Shown piece by piece: positions 40,601 through 52,064 of a stretch of 64,000 bases of DNA. The notes under the pieces are model-generated. The model was not told the origin of the DNA, ran no database searches, and saw only the letters and a program-made list of their open reading frames with translations. The translations under genes and the position numbers were made by a program. Position 1 is the stretch's first letter. Every line of letters starts with the position of its first letter. Source of the DNA: Clavelina lepadiformis (Eukaryota; Chordata; Ascidiacea; Aplousobranchia; Clavelinidae); the NCBI RefSeq assembly GCF_947623445.1, contig NC_135244.1:930001-994000 (forward strand). Direction: 5' to 3'.

Positions 40601-43600
40601 AAGAGATGCAATGCCACATGGATCCGAGTAAATTTAAATGCAACCATCCCTGTGAAAAGTTATGCCAGTCTGGTCACAAATGTCAGCTTAAATGTTTTAA
40701 AGTTTGCAAATGTACCGTAGTGATGTCCAAGGTTAGATGAAAAATCTTAGATCTAAAAATCTTAGAATTTAAAGTTACACTAAACTAAAATGCAATAGAT
40801 TTAAAAATTATAACAAGTTTGTTATTGTGTGCTACTTTACAAAGGCATTAAATAACCACGATTCTACGATGTAATATGGTGCAAGTTTCCATTATCTGGT
40901 CTTAATCAATTATCTAAATATATTTATTCCTTTTTGACAAGGTCATGCCAAAATGCGGTCACAAACAAGAGATGCAATGCCGCATGGATCCGAGTAAATT
41001 TAACTGCAACCATCCCTGTGACAAGTTATGCCAGTCTGGCCACAAATGTCAGCTTAAATGTTCTGAAGTTTGCAAATGTACCGTACTGATGTCCAAGGTT
41101 AGATGAAAGATCTGAGATTTGAGTTGAAGTCGTGCTTTAAAGCACTATATTTCAAAATTATAAGTAGTTGGTTATTATGTGTTACTTTACAAAGGCATTA
41201 AGCAATGTTGTAATGACTCGAGTAACGTTGTTCAATGACTTGGCTTGACTCGAGTCTTGGAAAGTAACTTGACGCAAGTCATTAAATCTTAGTTGTTAAT
41301 TTGTTGACGAACTGAATTGCAGACATTTGAACGATCGGTTAAAGGTAGAGCCAATGGCATGACTTCATTTGACTTGTAACATATTTTAACTTGACTTGAC
41401 TTAAGTCAACTTTGAAAATGACTTGACTTGAATTGAGTTTTAAAAAATGACTTGGTTGTAGTACTGACATTGTGAAACCACTATGCTACGATGTAATATG
41501 GTGCAAGTTTTCATTATTTGGTCTTAATCAATAATCTATGAATATTTATTCTTTTATGACAAGGTCATGCCAAAATGTGGTCACAAACAAGAGTTGCAAT
41601 GCCACGTGGATCCGAGTGAATACAAATGCAACCATCCCTGTGACAAGTTATGCCAGTCTGGTCACAAATGTCAGCTTAAATGTTCTGAAGTTTGCAAATG
41701 TACTATTGAAATTCTCAAGGTAAAAAAATATCACTCTATCTATTGTTATCATTTAAATGTATTTGATCGTTCCCCAAGTACGGAAACAATAAGGTTCAGA
41801 ATAAATGAGCTGTTTGCATTAATATTTCTAAAGTAATTCCTTTGCAACATTTCAAAGAAGTTGTACAAACTGTTTGTTTCTAGGTCATGCCACGATGTCA
41901 ACATCACCAAACGCTTCCATGCCACTTGGACCCATCTGACTCAAGACTCTGCAACGTACACTGCGGTACGATTCTGCGTTGTGGACACATGTGCAGGGGA
42001 ACATGTGGTGGTTGCTTGCAGGTAAAACATCAAATAGGATCGCTTTGGAGGACACAAATTTAAATTTATAAACAATTTATTGTCTATCTTGATTAGTTTT
42101 TGCGATCATGAGATTGAACATATCACGTTTTGCTTGTACGTTTTAACAATTTTATAAATGCTGCCTTACACAGACATTTAATGTTATTGCTCATCTGACT
42201 TAATAATGCTAAGCAGTTATAAGTAGTAAACAAAATATTGATTTTTATTTGCTGGCTAAAATTTGTAGCCTACTAGTAGCCGAGACGTTTTAAAGTATTG
42301 ATGCTTTATTGCTGAATAATTGCAGTTGTTTATGATTTACTTGGTGCGCATCAGCAGCTAAGCTTATTATTTGACAGGGTCGTCTGCACGTCAAGTGTAA
42401 CCAAAAATGCAGAAGAATGTTATTCTGTGGCCACCAGTGCCAAGCAGCTTGTGGAAGTGAATGCCAGCCATGCAAGCAGAAATGCGTGTTAAGTTGTCGA
42501 CACAGAAACTGCAAACATTCTTGCGGAGTCCAGTGTTCCATTTGCAGGTGCTTTGAACGTTATAACGATGACAGCGTTAACATGATAAATTACACACAAT
42601 TTATGTCTTCTATGACACGTTTTCACCTTCTGTTTTTTACACTCAACTAGAAATCCGTGTCCGTGGAAATGCAAACACCAGCAGTGTACGAAGTTATGTG
42701 GGGAACCTTGCAACAGACCGCCATGTGATCATCCTTGTGAAAAGGCAAGTCTTTTTGGTTATTATGGTGAAAGTGATAATTGATAACAACATTACGGTAT
42801 AACATCCGCTAAGTTGGTTAACAATTTACAAATGAAAGAAAGCAATGTTATGAAGCTCGGTGGATAACTGTAATTATGTTAACTGCAGGTTTTAAAATGC
42901 GGTCACCCTTGCATCGGTTTCTGTGGCGAGCCTTGCCCGAAGTTGTGCAGAACTTGCAATGAAGACGAAGTGGACAAAATTATAAAAGACTTGAATGCAA
43001 AGCAAGAGGAAAGGTGAGAAAGTGTTGTCTTTCTTTTTGTTATTAACTCAAATAATTGCTGCAAGTTCTCTAAAAAAACAACTTACCGTAACAAGCATTT
43101 CTTTTTCTTCCGAATGTACTTTGAGCAGTAACGAGTAACAATTTTTTAAAGTCTGTTGCAGAGCTTTTGCTTAAAGCGCATATTGCTTTTACTTTTTGGT
43201 GGCAATTATTATCAAAATTATTTACAAATCAACTTGTTTCAGGTTCATTCAACTTGAGAATTGCAATCATGCATTTCCTTTGACAACTATGGACAAATTA
43301 ATGCTTAAAACTGAAGACATGTCTGACCTACAATTCAAGAAATGCCCAACTTGTAAAACTCCAATCAATCGTTCCACAAGATACGGAAGGGTCGTTAACC
43401 AGAATCGCAGGTATTAATATTTCGTACCACTTTAATTTTAAAGTCTGAAATACAACTTCATTGTTATTTGGGTGCGATATTCTTACATTAACTATACACT
43501 CCAAGCCTCATCAACATAATCAAAAAGAAGTTTGCTGCCAATCAATCAAAATTGACAAGTGTTATGAGGAGAAAGACAATTATCAGAGGTCCAGCATTTA

Positions 43601-44095
43601 GCCCCAGACTTGATGACTGGTACCGGTGCGAGAATGGACACGTTTGCTTTAAGACAAACTCCACTCACTCACAAACTTGCCCGGATTGCAAGATACCAGG
43701 TTTGCTTTTGAAGCCGATACATTTTGAAAAAATAAATAAATTTTTATTTGTAATCTTTTAATATTGGGTAAGGGGGCTGTTAGGAAAGAATTGAAGTCAT
43801 AAACCTGAATGTTTAGATTATGCAAAAATACCTTGTGACATAACATCTTTCGATCTTGAAGTTTTGTTGAAATTATGCAGACAAGAAAAAGCAATCGTTG
43901 CAATTGAACAGCCCAGGGATTTTACATTCAAGTATGACGCAACAATATCAAGCAACGACGTCATTCAATCTAAACCAACCATCGCAGTTTGGCCCTTCGA
44001 TGTTGACCAATCAACATCCAAAATATCAAGCGGTTTTTGATGCGTGGTCGAAATGGATGCCACAGGGATTTTTCGGCTACTCAATGGAAAATTAA
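31131..44095 (+). CDS. ZNFX1: ZNFX1-like helicase, copy A (43 exons)
   Basis: ZNFX1 proteins are RNA-binding SF1 helicases of the UPF1 group with NFX1-type zinc fingers. In vertebrates ZNFX1 is an interferon-induced antiviral RNA sensor, and in nematodes it supports small-RNA inheritance. I could join 43 exons in frame from ATG 31131 to TAA 44093-44095, totalling 2045 residues (human 1918), with no frameshift or stop. Order: variable basic N-terminus; ZNFX1 N-terminal helical region; helicase with GPPGTGKT (about 629-636), [20 protein letters not shown] and ALSRAK motifs; an expanded NFX1 finger array; a degenerate RZ-type finger; a new C-terminal tail. Introns 16 and 39 use GC donors. The donor of exon 14 (35075) is the least certain border. 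Exon coordinates are in the block entries. Copy B on the minus strand is the convergent paralogue. Confidence 0.93.
34835..39152 (+). other. ZNFX1 copy A, exons 14-29: SF1 helicase core and inserted domain
   Basis: Exons: 34835-35075, 35182-35414, 35516-35647, 35718-35792, 36070-36168, 36380-36457, 36629-36736, 36842-36856, 36955-37002, 37111-37209, 37518-37677, 37781-37973, 38093-38272, 38356-38562, 38753-38852, 38935-39152. Motif I is [11 protein letters not shown], Ia [109 protein letters not shown]: all present, so an active ATPase is expected. Exons 18-22 encode two stretches with UBA-like patterns between motifs Ia and II. Exon 21 is only 15 bases. Confidence 0.88.
40206..41719 (+). repeat. 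Tandem exon-plus-intron duplication in ZNFX1 copy A
   Basis: Exons at 40206, 40576, 40942 and 41564 are all 156 bases, phase 0 at both ends; the last three are nearly identical in nucleotide sequence. The duplication includes introns: GTTAGATGAAA follows both exons 34 and 35, CTACTTTACAAAGGCATTA or close variants occur in both introns, and CTACGATGTAATATGGTGCA precedes exons 35 and 36. The unit is about 365 bp; the third spacing is longer because of an insertion at about 41205-41475. Confidence 0.9.
41205..41475. repeat. Insertion rich in TGACTTGA/TCAAGTCA words in intron 35
   Basis: About 270 bases present in intron 35 but absent from the duplicated sister intron 34. It is built of degenerate GACTTGACTCGAGT and ACTTGACTTGACTTAAGTCA words, with CAATGT-type inverted tips. 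It is probably a small non-autonomous element or satellite fragment; no clear target duplication was found. Confidence 0.6.
43243..44095 (+). other. ZNFX1 copy A, exons 41-43: C-terminal region with degenerate RZ finger
   Basis: Exons: 43243-43410 (contains a [16 protein letters not shown] hairpin after ENCNHAF), 43506-43699 and 43917-44095. Exon 42 holds [13 protein letters not shown]...CPDC, matching the RZ finger ligands (C, H four later, C-x-x-C) but with the ECGG loop lost and the spacing three residues short. Exon 42 also lacks most of the linker that copy B spreads over exons 39-42. The last exon ([20 protein letters not shown]...) is low-complexity, ends YSMEN and has no counterpart in copy B. 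Confidence 0.82.
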
Positions 44096-44233
44096 ATACT
44101 CGAAATGTTTTTTCGTCTAAATTGTGTAAATTTTTCAATCTTGTGCTTTTTTTTGTAGTGTTCTTTGTTTTTTTATTAATTAAACATTCGAAGCATTTTC
44201 TTGTTTTTAAACTTCATTATTTTCAAACAATTC

Positions 44234-44239
44234 AATAAA
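44234..44239 (+). terminator. Poly(A) signal of ZNFX1 copy A
   Basis: AATAAA 139 bases after the TAA stop, in an AT-rich 3' UTR. Confidence 0.6.
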
Positions 44240-44555
44240 TATTTCTGTATTCATTGTAAATATTTTATCTCTAGTTTAGCCAATGAAACAAGTTCCTGTG
44301 AGTTGACAAGGAAAGACGTTTATACTTTGCCGTTTTAAATTTCACGGCACATTTTCAAGCAACGTTTGCTCATAGCACAATATAAGTCGGCTCGGTGGCA
44401 GAGCAGTTGGAGCGGTCGGTTTGTTATATTTTGGATTATACAATGTTCCATGCTTTCTGATGTGCGCATTAATGGCTAAAATAACACCCACTTGTACAAA
44501 CATCATCTCAAAGATTGGAATCTAGCATCTGTGACCATGGTGAGGAGGGTGTACC

Positions 44556-44765
44556 GACACTTAATCACGCGACACTTAATCACCGACCCATAATCACTAA
44601 GACATTTAATCACGCGACACTTAATCACGCGACACATAATCACTTGGACACTTAATCACGCGACATTTAATCACGCGACACTTAATCACGCGACACATAA
44701 TCACTTGGACACTTAATCACGCGACATTTAATCACGCGACACATAATCACTTAGACGCGACAGCA
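44556..44765. repeat. Left subterminal array of the MULE
   Basis: Roughly fourteen tandem, slightly variable copies of a 14-16 base motif (TTAATCACGCGACAC, ATAATCACTTGGACAC). The shorter right-hand array at 45656-45730 is the inverted counterpart (GTGATTAAGTGTCGCG). Such arrays are usual transposase-binding regions. There are no unique spacers, so this is not a CRISPR array. Confidence 0.85.
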
Positions 44766-44970
44766 CTTGGACAGCGCCTTGGTCTATAGCCTGCCGCTGT
44801 CTTACCGTTGTAAATCGTGATTATTTTAATTTAACGGACATTACTATGACTAATAAAAACTGAACGATTCAGTGGCGCGGCAAACTCTACCAGAAAAGTC
44901 GGTGCCAACGGACATTACTATGACTAATAAGACAGTGCAGTTTAGCTTAACATCGAAAGGGAAATAATCG

Positions 44971-45528
44971 GTGCTGCACAAACAGTACGAGTTTGTCAAA
45001 TACCGTGACTACGCAAACGGAACGATTCAGTGGCGTTTACCAGCCTTAGCCATGGTCCATTCCTCTGACGTAGTCGAGTCATTTCTGATCTTAGCTGATA
45101 GCATGCCCGATCACGAGAAGATGCCTGAGCTTCTTTCGTATTTCGAACACACATATATCAGAGGCAGACGACGTCCGGGACGTGGTGAAAATTACGGCTC
45201 AGCCATCTTTCCAATCGAAAGTTGGAATCATTACGAAGTCGGGGCAGGTTGCATTGCAAGAACCACGAATGCAGTCGAAGGTTGGCATTTTGGTCTCCAA
45301 ACGCTATTTCAATGCCACCACCCGACATTGTGGACTTTCATACAGGGAATTGAAAAATACATTCAAATGCAACGTGCAACATTTCTGCAAGGAATTGCTG
45401 GTACTCAACCTTCTATTCCAATGCGGTACAAGGCAATGAAACTGCGCGTGCAAAACACAGTTGACCGTTATCTGTCAAGCGAGATTTTAGTTTATCTTCG
45501 TGCAGTTGCTCACATTTGCCATGCATGA
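44971..45528 (+). pseudogene. MULE transposase fragment (C-terminal part)
   Basis: An open frame of about 185 codons without a convincing ATG at its start. It ends with the MULE-type block TTNAVEGWHFGLQTLFQCHH and TLWTFIQGIEKY, typical of the region after the transposase catalytic core. The N-terminal zinc finger and most of the catalytic DDE domain are missing. Upstream, ACGGACATTACTATGACTAA is present twice and ACGATTCAGTGGCG recurs, showing internal rearrangement. I infer a dead remnant within a mobilisable element. Confidence 0.7.
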
Positions 45529-45744
45529 CATTGTTACCTAGTGTGTACGTTAGCCTTATCTGCGCAAACAATGTTTAATCATTTTAACAATTTTTTTTCA
45601 GGTATATATTTGTTTTTTTGTGTGTAGACATGCAATTTTCGATACTGCAAATGTGTGATTAAATGTCGCGTGATTAAATGTCCAAGTGATTATGTGTCGG
45701 TGATTAAGCGTCGCGTGATTAAGTGTCACCAAACCGGTGAGGAG

Positions 45745-47640
45745 ATATCGGGTCCTTAAGTGCTAAAAACATGCCAAAATAGGTGACGTTTTAAGGCAGC
45801 AAGTATCTTCACGATCTGTGAGCAGATCACATATATTTTTAAGGCAGAAAAGATAGGTTGACGATAATCTAAAGTTCTAAACTAATGTTTACAGGTTACT
45901 TTGTTACAATAACGTACAAAAGTGGTTTATAGTAAAGGATATAAGCAACAGATTGAACAAAGTCATACTAGAACCAGAGAGATTTCTAAAAGGGCTCAGG
46001 AAATCATTATGTTCAAGTAAGCAATCTTATTTAAAAATTCATAATTCAGTTGGCGATCTGAAAGCGCAATATTCCCAGTTCTTGACGTCATTAATTGACG
46101 ACACCCCTCAAAACACATCACGATGTAAAAAACAAGTTGAAGTGAAACAAACGCTCATGAAAGGATAGCATTCCACAACCATCATCAGGCTGCGGTTTAC
46201 AATGAAAACAACATAGCAAGCACAATTTTGATTATGACAGAGTTGGATGAATCCAAGACATTCAACAGTTTGTGCTGACTGTGCGTATTGTTGGGGTTGA
46301 GGGTTGATGTTGATTATTGCTTGATCGATTGTTTGCTAATCTGACTTCATTGATAGCGCGTTCATTAACCCCTGATAGCCTAGACAAGCATCACAGTACA
46401 ACAACCAAACTGTCAATTTCTTGAATAATGATATATTATTAGTTCTCAACAAACGGTTGCTATTCTTCAGAGCACAGAATAAAGCTGCATTCGATAGACT
46501 GTCAATGACAGATTGTCCATGTCAGAACTAACCCATTGAGCGCTGTAGAACGAATGACGCAATTCGGAAGTAATCAAAACCGGGTCGTGCATACTAAACA
46601 CGGCTAAAACATAGTGCAGCGCTTGTTGATAAACACACGAAATAAAACACTAATAACATAGTAATATCATCCGATCCACACAAGAATTCCGTAGGAATAA
46701 GGGTTAAATATGACAATTAACACAAGTCACCATAAAATTAAATCTGAAAGTAAGCTTTATGAACTTCCTTTTAAATTTTTTTAAGTTCAGGAGTCGCCGT
46801 ACATTGCTTTTCAATTCGGCAATGGCTTGATTGCTTTGAGAGCTGTAGCACAGAAATAACGATCCAAAAGCAGCAAAGCGCATTATACAACAACAACCGC
46901 CCGCGTAAGTAGCAAAATTTAAATGCTTAAGATACAAAGTTTTCAACAGATCAAAACTAAAACACGTCATCAAACATTTCAAACTCATCATCGATCTCAA
47001 AATTTGTGTAAAAATCTGGTAAAATACGCACAACATAAATTCTAAAATCGTCATGTACAAAAACAATCTCGATTGTCCACGTCATTGTTAAGATGAAGTG
47101 GCAGCTCCAAAACTGAATCAAACTTCTGGCGGGATAAGTAAATTTTGCGGATCGTAGGCTGGTCTCGTAGATCCGTCCATTTCACCGGCAACTTGGTTTC
47201 CGTCCGCCAATCTGTGACCTGCACCTCCTTTAATACGATAAATCAACGTATTTAATTTTTACCATGTGATTTGGTGTCAGCCGGCAGTGTACAATATAAA
47301 GTTATGACACGAGATCTATCTATGACGTAATAATGAGAGGTTCCAAATCATCATCGCTGTGCAACATTCATGCTTTGAATTGTTCTTAAATTTGTTTTTT
47401 CTAAACAAATATTTGAGCCAAGTCACAGCAGAACTCTAAACAACATCAGCAAATGAGAGTTCAAGCAATAAACACCGACTGCAGGACATTGGTTCCTATG
47501 CTTGCCAAATCGATACCAGAGTGCCTGTGTGCGGGTGATGATATAATATTTTATAAACTCTTTAACTTATAGATTACTCAATTATTAACACATTTCTTCA
47601 ATCGATCCTTTTTGCAACCCGCAAGCTCATGTTTACGGAG
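45745..47640. other. Intergenic region between the MULE and ZNFX1 copy B
   Basis: No recognised exon on either strand. The open frames here are short and unlike known families. Confidence 0.4.
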
Positions 47641-47646
47641 TTTATT
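47641..47646 (-). terminator. Poly(A) signal of ZNFX1 copy B
   Basis: AATAAA on the minus strand, 155 bases beyond the TGA stop of copy B. Confidence 0.5.
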
Positions 47647-47800
47647 TATTTCATGAATGGGAAATGCGACTTCGATCAGTTTACTCAAGTCAGTTCATAA
47701 ACTGAAGTCCGGTGTGTCGAACAACTACTTCGAATTCAATTTCATCAACATCGATGACACCGGAAAGGAGGAAGTATACGTGGACAACATTCAACAAACG

Positions 47801-50800
47801 TCACTGTTTGTGACTCCACTCACCGATGGTCTGTTGGCACTCAGGGCAAGTAGCTGTGAGCTCCGCCCCCCCACAATTTCCGATGCAGTAGATGTGATCA
47901 TTCCTGCATTTGTACCAGTGGCCTTTCTGGAACGACATCGCCTTCACGACCATTTTCTTTTCTTCTTCGCTGATCCCTAGGCCGGACACTAAAGACGGAG
48001 CCTGAAAAAAGAAGGATGAATCAAAAAACTTTGTAAGTTTAAATATTGAAAATAATTACCATAAATGCAGGACTAACTGCTGTAACGCATGTATATGTAT
48101 ATATGCATAAAGGCCATAACATAAAGTACAGCATTGTCTGGGTAACTCACATAATCTGTGATATCTTTCATCGCCCTTTCCACTTCCACCTCATGATCAT
48201 CAGTGAAGCGAAGAGTGGAGGAGAAGAGAAGGTTTCCAGCTCTCTTGAGATAACTCTTCAACATCTCATCTCCTCTCCTGAGTGATTTCGGTTTTAACAT
48301 TACGTCACTTAAAACTTAAGTCTACAAGAAATAATTCACAATATCCACCCTACCACAATCGCAGTACAAAAAAATAAGATTTACAAACTACTTGGACAAC
48401 TTTGTAAAGTAAGCAAAGTAGTTTCTAAGTTCTAAATTCTTCAAGTCATAGAGATTTTGGAAACCAATGTTAAATGTGTTTGATATTATTAGTATTAATA
48501 ACTTCAGCTGCATTTTTTATTACAGGGTTTGGGTGATATTCACGTTGGAAAGAATTGTCCTAGCTACGAACACAGAAAACAAATTGATTTCCGTAAGATT
48601 TATGACGACACTCTGGTGCTTACTTCGCGTCAAATAAAGAGTTCCTGATAAACTTGATGAAAATCAGCTGTTGTTTGATTTTTCCAAACTCACAATCGAA
48701 ATCGAGCATTTCCTGGTCGGAGAAATATGGACGGTTGTTGAAGAGCCAGTCCCTTACAATGGTGATGTTCGCTTTTAAACCTAAACCAGAAATATTTCTT
48801 GAATGTATTTAAACAAAGAAAAACATTCTCAATTATATTGGCTATAGTGTGCTACAGAAAACTTATTTGGAGATGACAGAATGTCAAGCTAAATTGCAAA
48901 AGATCAGAAAAATATCGTCCATGCCTTTAACTGCCAAACTCACTTTCGAGTATATTCTTTGGCAATTTTAAATGAAAAATCGGAATTCCGTTAACTGCTG
49001 TCTCTACGTCACAAAGCTTTGAAAGATTACGCAATCTTATTTCAGCCACCACCAAGTCATTCATCGTTTTCGATTCGTTCTGCAAAACATGAAATTAAAA
49101 GACATTAATTTCAGTTCCAAATAATCTTATTAAAATAATAACAAATTCATGATGACGTTGCACTAGTTGGCTATTATGATGACATCACTGTGACAACCAT
49201 TTAAGTAATCCTAGCAGTCGCATAGTAACACTAGGTGCTTACAATCGATTTTTGCAGTTCCTTCCATTCTGTTGCACAAGAATCCGTATCAAGAGGATCT
49301 CGCTCAGAAACGAAATGCCTCAGAAGTTTTTTTCTCGCCTTTGCCACGTCCTCGGTCTTTCCATTAATCTTTTCTCTCACTTGGTTGATTAACCTATAAC
49401 GTAAAAAAATAAAAAAAAACAATACATCATTGATTGACAACAAACAAACAAACAAAGTTGTAGTTAGTCAATATATATTTCATTCAAGATGATTTCAACT
49501 GATCTATCATTCAATGAATATTCCGATGAAGACTAACCTCAGCTGCTGGTTGATGATGTGTCGGTATCTGTTCGAGTCACGGATCACAGTCTTACACTGA
49601 GGACATTGCTTCAGTTGGATCCCTTCGTCTTCTGAGGCATCCGCTTTCATCTCCATCCATCGATCAAGGAACTCAGCAGGGAAGATGTGCTTGCATTTGA
49701 GCATGATAAACCTGGGTACAATGGTTTTGGTTCTTGAAGACTTGTAACATTTTTTAAAAAACATTATCTTGGTTTTTCACATTTTTGAACAAAATATGAA
49801 ATGTCGATTGTTAATTGTAAGTCAAAAGTGAGATTTATTAACAGGACGAACCTCTGAGAGGATCCATGATCACCACCAGGAAACATTTCTCCAATCTCGG
49901 TCAGTTTATCTTTGTTGCAAACCCGGCACAGTTCGGGACACTTCTCACCAACTATTCCAACGCAGGAGTGTTTGCATTTCAACCTCTGCAGCAGCAAATC
50001 ATAGAAATTGAGAAGAGAGAAAGTTTACGTATCCACACAACCGCTAGAGATATTACACAAATTTAATCATGAAATAAAATTAAGAGCAAAGATACCTTCA
50101 AGCATGGCTTGGTAACTGGTGTGGAATCGCATGGCTCGCTACACAGCTTCGAACACTTGCGGTTGCGTCCAAGCCATTTGTTGCATCTTTCGCTGTTTTC
50201 AAGGCAATTTTCATAAAATATGTCTCCACGAACATAACTACAATATCTCAAAGGTGTGCTACACATTGATTTTCACCTTTGAAACTTAGAATAAAGAAAA
50301 GAATTTGCTCGTAGATCTGTCTCACTTACGTGCACAGGACACAAGGTTCAAAGCATTCCTTTGGGCACGCACTGTGCTGACACTTTGTGTCACATTTCTT
50401 CTTGCACGGCGGACACTTGGTGGAGCAATCTTCCTGGCAAATATGGCCGCAGAAAAGCTGGCGGTTGCATTTTTCACGGCAGCGTTCGTGCAGACGACCC
50501 TGTTTGAAATTTTAAAACAAGTTTAGTTAGAAAAATTGCACAGCATTTTAAATAAGTCATTGCGTTAAACACATACCGTTGATAATAACTGTTTTAAAAC
50601 AAAATTTTAAGAGACAAAAGCCTACAGGCTGGTAACTTTCTGCTGTAGTTGCAGGAATATAAAGAGACCGTTGGAGAAGGTTAAAAGACCGTTTCGGTCC
50701 CTAAATACATCCTGTCTTGTACCTGTTTACATGAGAAGCAATTTCCTCTGCATCTATGTCCGCATCTCAGTTCCACGCCACACGGATTCATGCAATCAAC

Positions 50801-52064
50801 TTTCCGAGGTTTCTCTGATCTATAGCATGGGATCTTCTGCACGTGATCGCACGGTAATTGCTCTAGGTAAGGAGAAACATGAACATTTGTCAACTTTTCA
50901 CGGAATCATATGGAGAATCATATCATGATCATATGAATGATAAACACAATAACATCGTGAGTTTCACAGATATAGCAACGGTTAGAAGTTAGACGTTAAA
51001 CATCGACCAATATATTTGCATGATAACCTTTCAATAATCTAAAGTAAATAATAATAATCTCTAAGCAGAGTAGTGCGAATTACTTTCAACCAAAACTTCG
51101 CATTTAGTTGGACATGGAACCCCACAAACGCCTAAGCATTGGTGACCACATGGAAGCACGTCTTGGCAGGGAACATAGCAGGTGAATGTGTTGGGATCTT
51201 TGCCGCAGTCCATCGTTTGAATGTGACCACAATTGGGAATCTCCTGCATATAACAAAAAATCTTCAGTTATTGCAGATAAGGTCGGTTGTTGAGTTAAAA
51301 CGCGACGAAAATCGATGGAAATGACGAAAAACAAGTGAAATAAAAAAAAAAATGGGGCGCAAGCGGCGCCGATAAAGAGTTAAAAATGTTTTCTTTAACT
51401 CTTTATTCTTTCATTTTTGTTGCCTTTATTACTTTGTGAGTTTCACTTTATACGTCACAACCACATTTATCCAATGACTTCACCTTTAACACTTTAACAA
51501 CACAATGACAGGTCTCGTGACACTTCAGACGACAAAGATGACCGCTGGGGCATTTTCTTTCACAAGACTTCCTGCATTTAAACTTTGTGTGACGCTCGTC
51601 ATCGGGATGACAAAATCTTGTGCATCGGTGACCGCAGTTGAGTCGGAAAACACACTGCTGTCCACAACCACCTTAAACGACTCATATACGTTATTCAAAG
51701 ATATATACACGAAATATATTTATGATATCCGTATGTCTTAAACATGCTTAATATATTTTAAAAATCTACATGATTTAATATTTTACATAAATATTCAACT
51801 TTTATTATTTTAACTTATTTAATGTATCAGTGACATAATTAGTGTAATGGTGACAAGATGAAACAGAATAAGAATTTAAACAACTTCTATTTCAGTTGAA
51901 GCTTTCCAACCTTCTGGAACTTTCTCGAAATCTTTCGCAATTCTTGCGCTAAAAATCTTCTCCGGGTGATTCCTGCACTGCAGGGGCAATCCATCCCCGG
52001 TGCTTCCCTCTTCTTGCAACTTCTCCAGGATGATTCGCCATAGACGACTCTTTTCCGCTAGCAA
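47801..52064 (-). other. ZNFX1 copy B, exons 31-43: NFX1 fingers, linker and RZ finger
   Basis: Exons: 52064-51911, 51671-51484, 51243-51084, 50862-50723, 50499-50330, 50237-50096, 49985-49852, 49711-49538, 49393-49243, 49079-48944, 48780-48624, 48307-48151, 48001-47801. The finger block is compact (exons 32-37), with a single exon where copy A has four. Exon 38 carries the [20 protein letters not shown] segment. Exons 39-42 form a helical linker. Exon 43 ends the protein with the RZ-type finger, all zinc ligands and the NCGGAE loop present. Confidence 0.85.

Larger units (their letters stand above)
39322..43013 (+). other. ZNFX1 copy A, exons 30-40: expanded NFX1 zinc-finger array
   Basis: Exons: 39322-39475, 39577-39738, 39805-39992, 40206-40361, 40576-40731, 40942-41097, 41564-41719, 41884-42021, 42378-42547, 42651-42744, 42889-43013. 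Cysteine/histidine spacing is of NFX1 type (C...CGH.C...C...C). Exons 33-36 are four 156-base phase-0 exons, each a 52-residue finger unit of form [16 protein letters not shown] followed by [15 protein letters not shown]. Copy B has a single exon in the place of exons 33-36 and lacks a counterpart of exon 31. The donor after exon 39 is AAGgcaagt (GC-AG intron). Confidence 0.87.
44548..45735. mobile_element. Mutator-like element (MULE), 1188 bp, with 9-bp target duplication
   Basis: The ends are inverted: left GGTGTACCGACACTTAAT, right (read inward) GGTTTGGTGACACTTAAT. A perfect 9-bp direct repeat GGTGAGGAG flanks it (44539-44547 and 45736-45744), the length expected for Mutator superfamily elements. 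Both subterminal regions are arrays of TTAATCACGCGACAC and the variant ATAATCACTTGGACAC. It carries one open frame resembling the C-terminal part of a MULE transposase, so it is probably a deletion derivative. It sits in the gap between the convergent ZNFX1 copies. Confidence 0.88.

Noticed and set aside
44388-44425. tRNA-like stretch (GGTGGCAGAGCAGTTGGAGC) downstream of ZNFX1-A
   Set aside because: It resembles a tRNA A box, but there is no GGTTCGAATCC-type B box at the right distance and no cloverleaf. At most it is an old tRNA-derived SINE head.
44556-44765. Regular short repeats that could be mistaken for a CRISPR array
   Set aside because: The copies are tandem without unique spacers, are mirrored at the other end of a transposon with a 9-bp duplication, and the context is eukaryotic.
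47657-47980. 107-codon plus-strand open frame across the end of ZNFX1-B
   Set aside because: It is antisense to the RZ-finger exon and its 3' UTR and matches no family.
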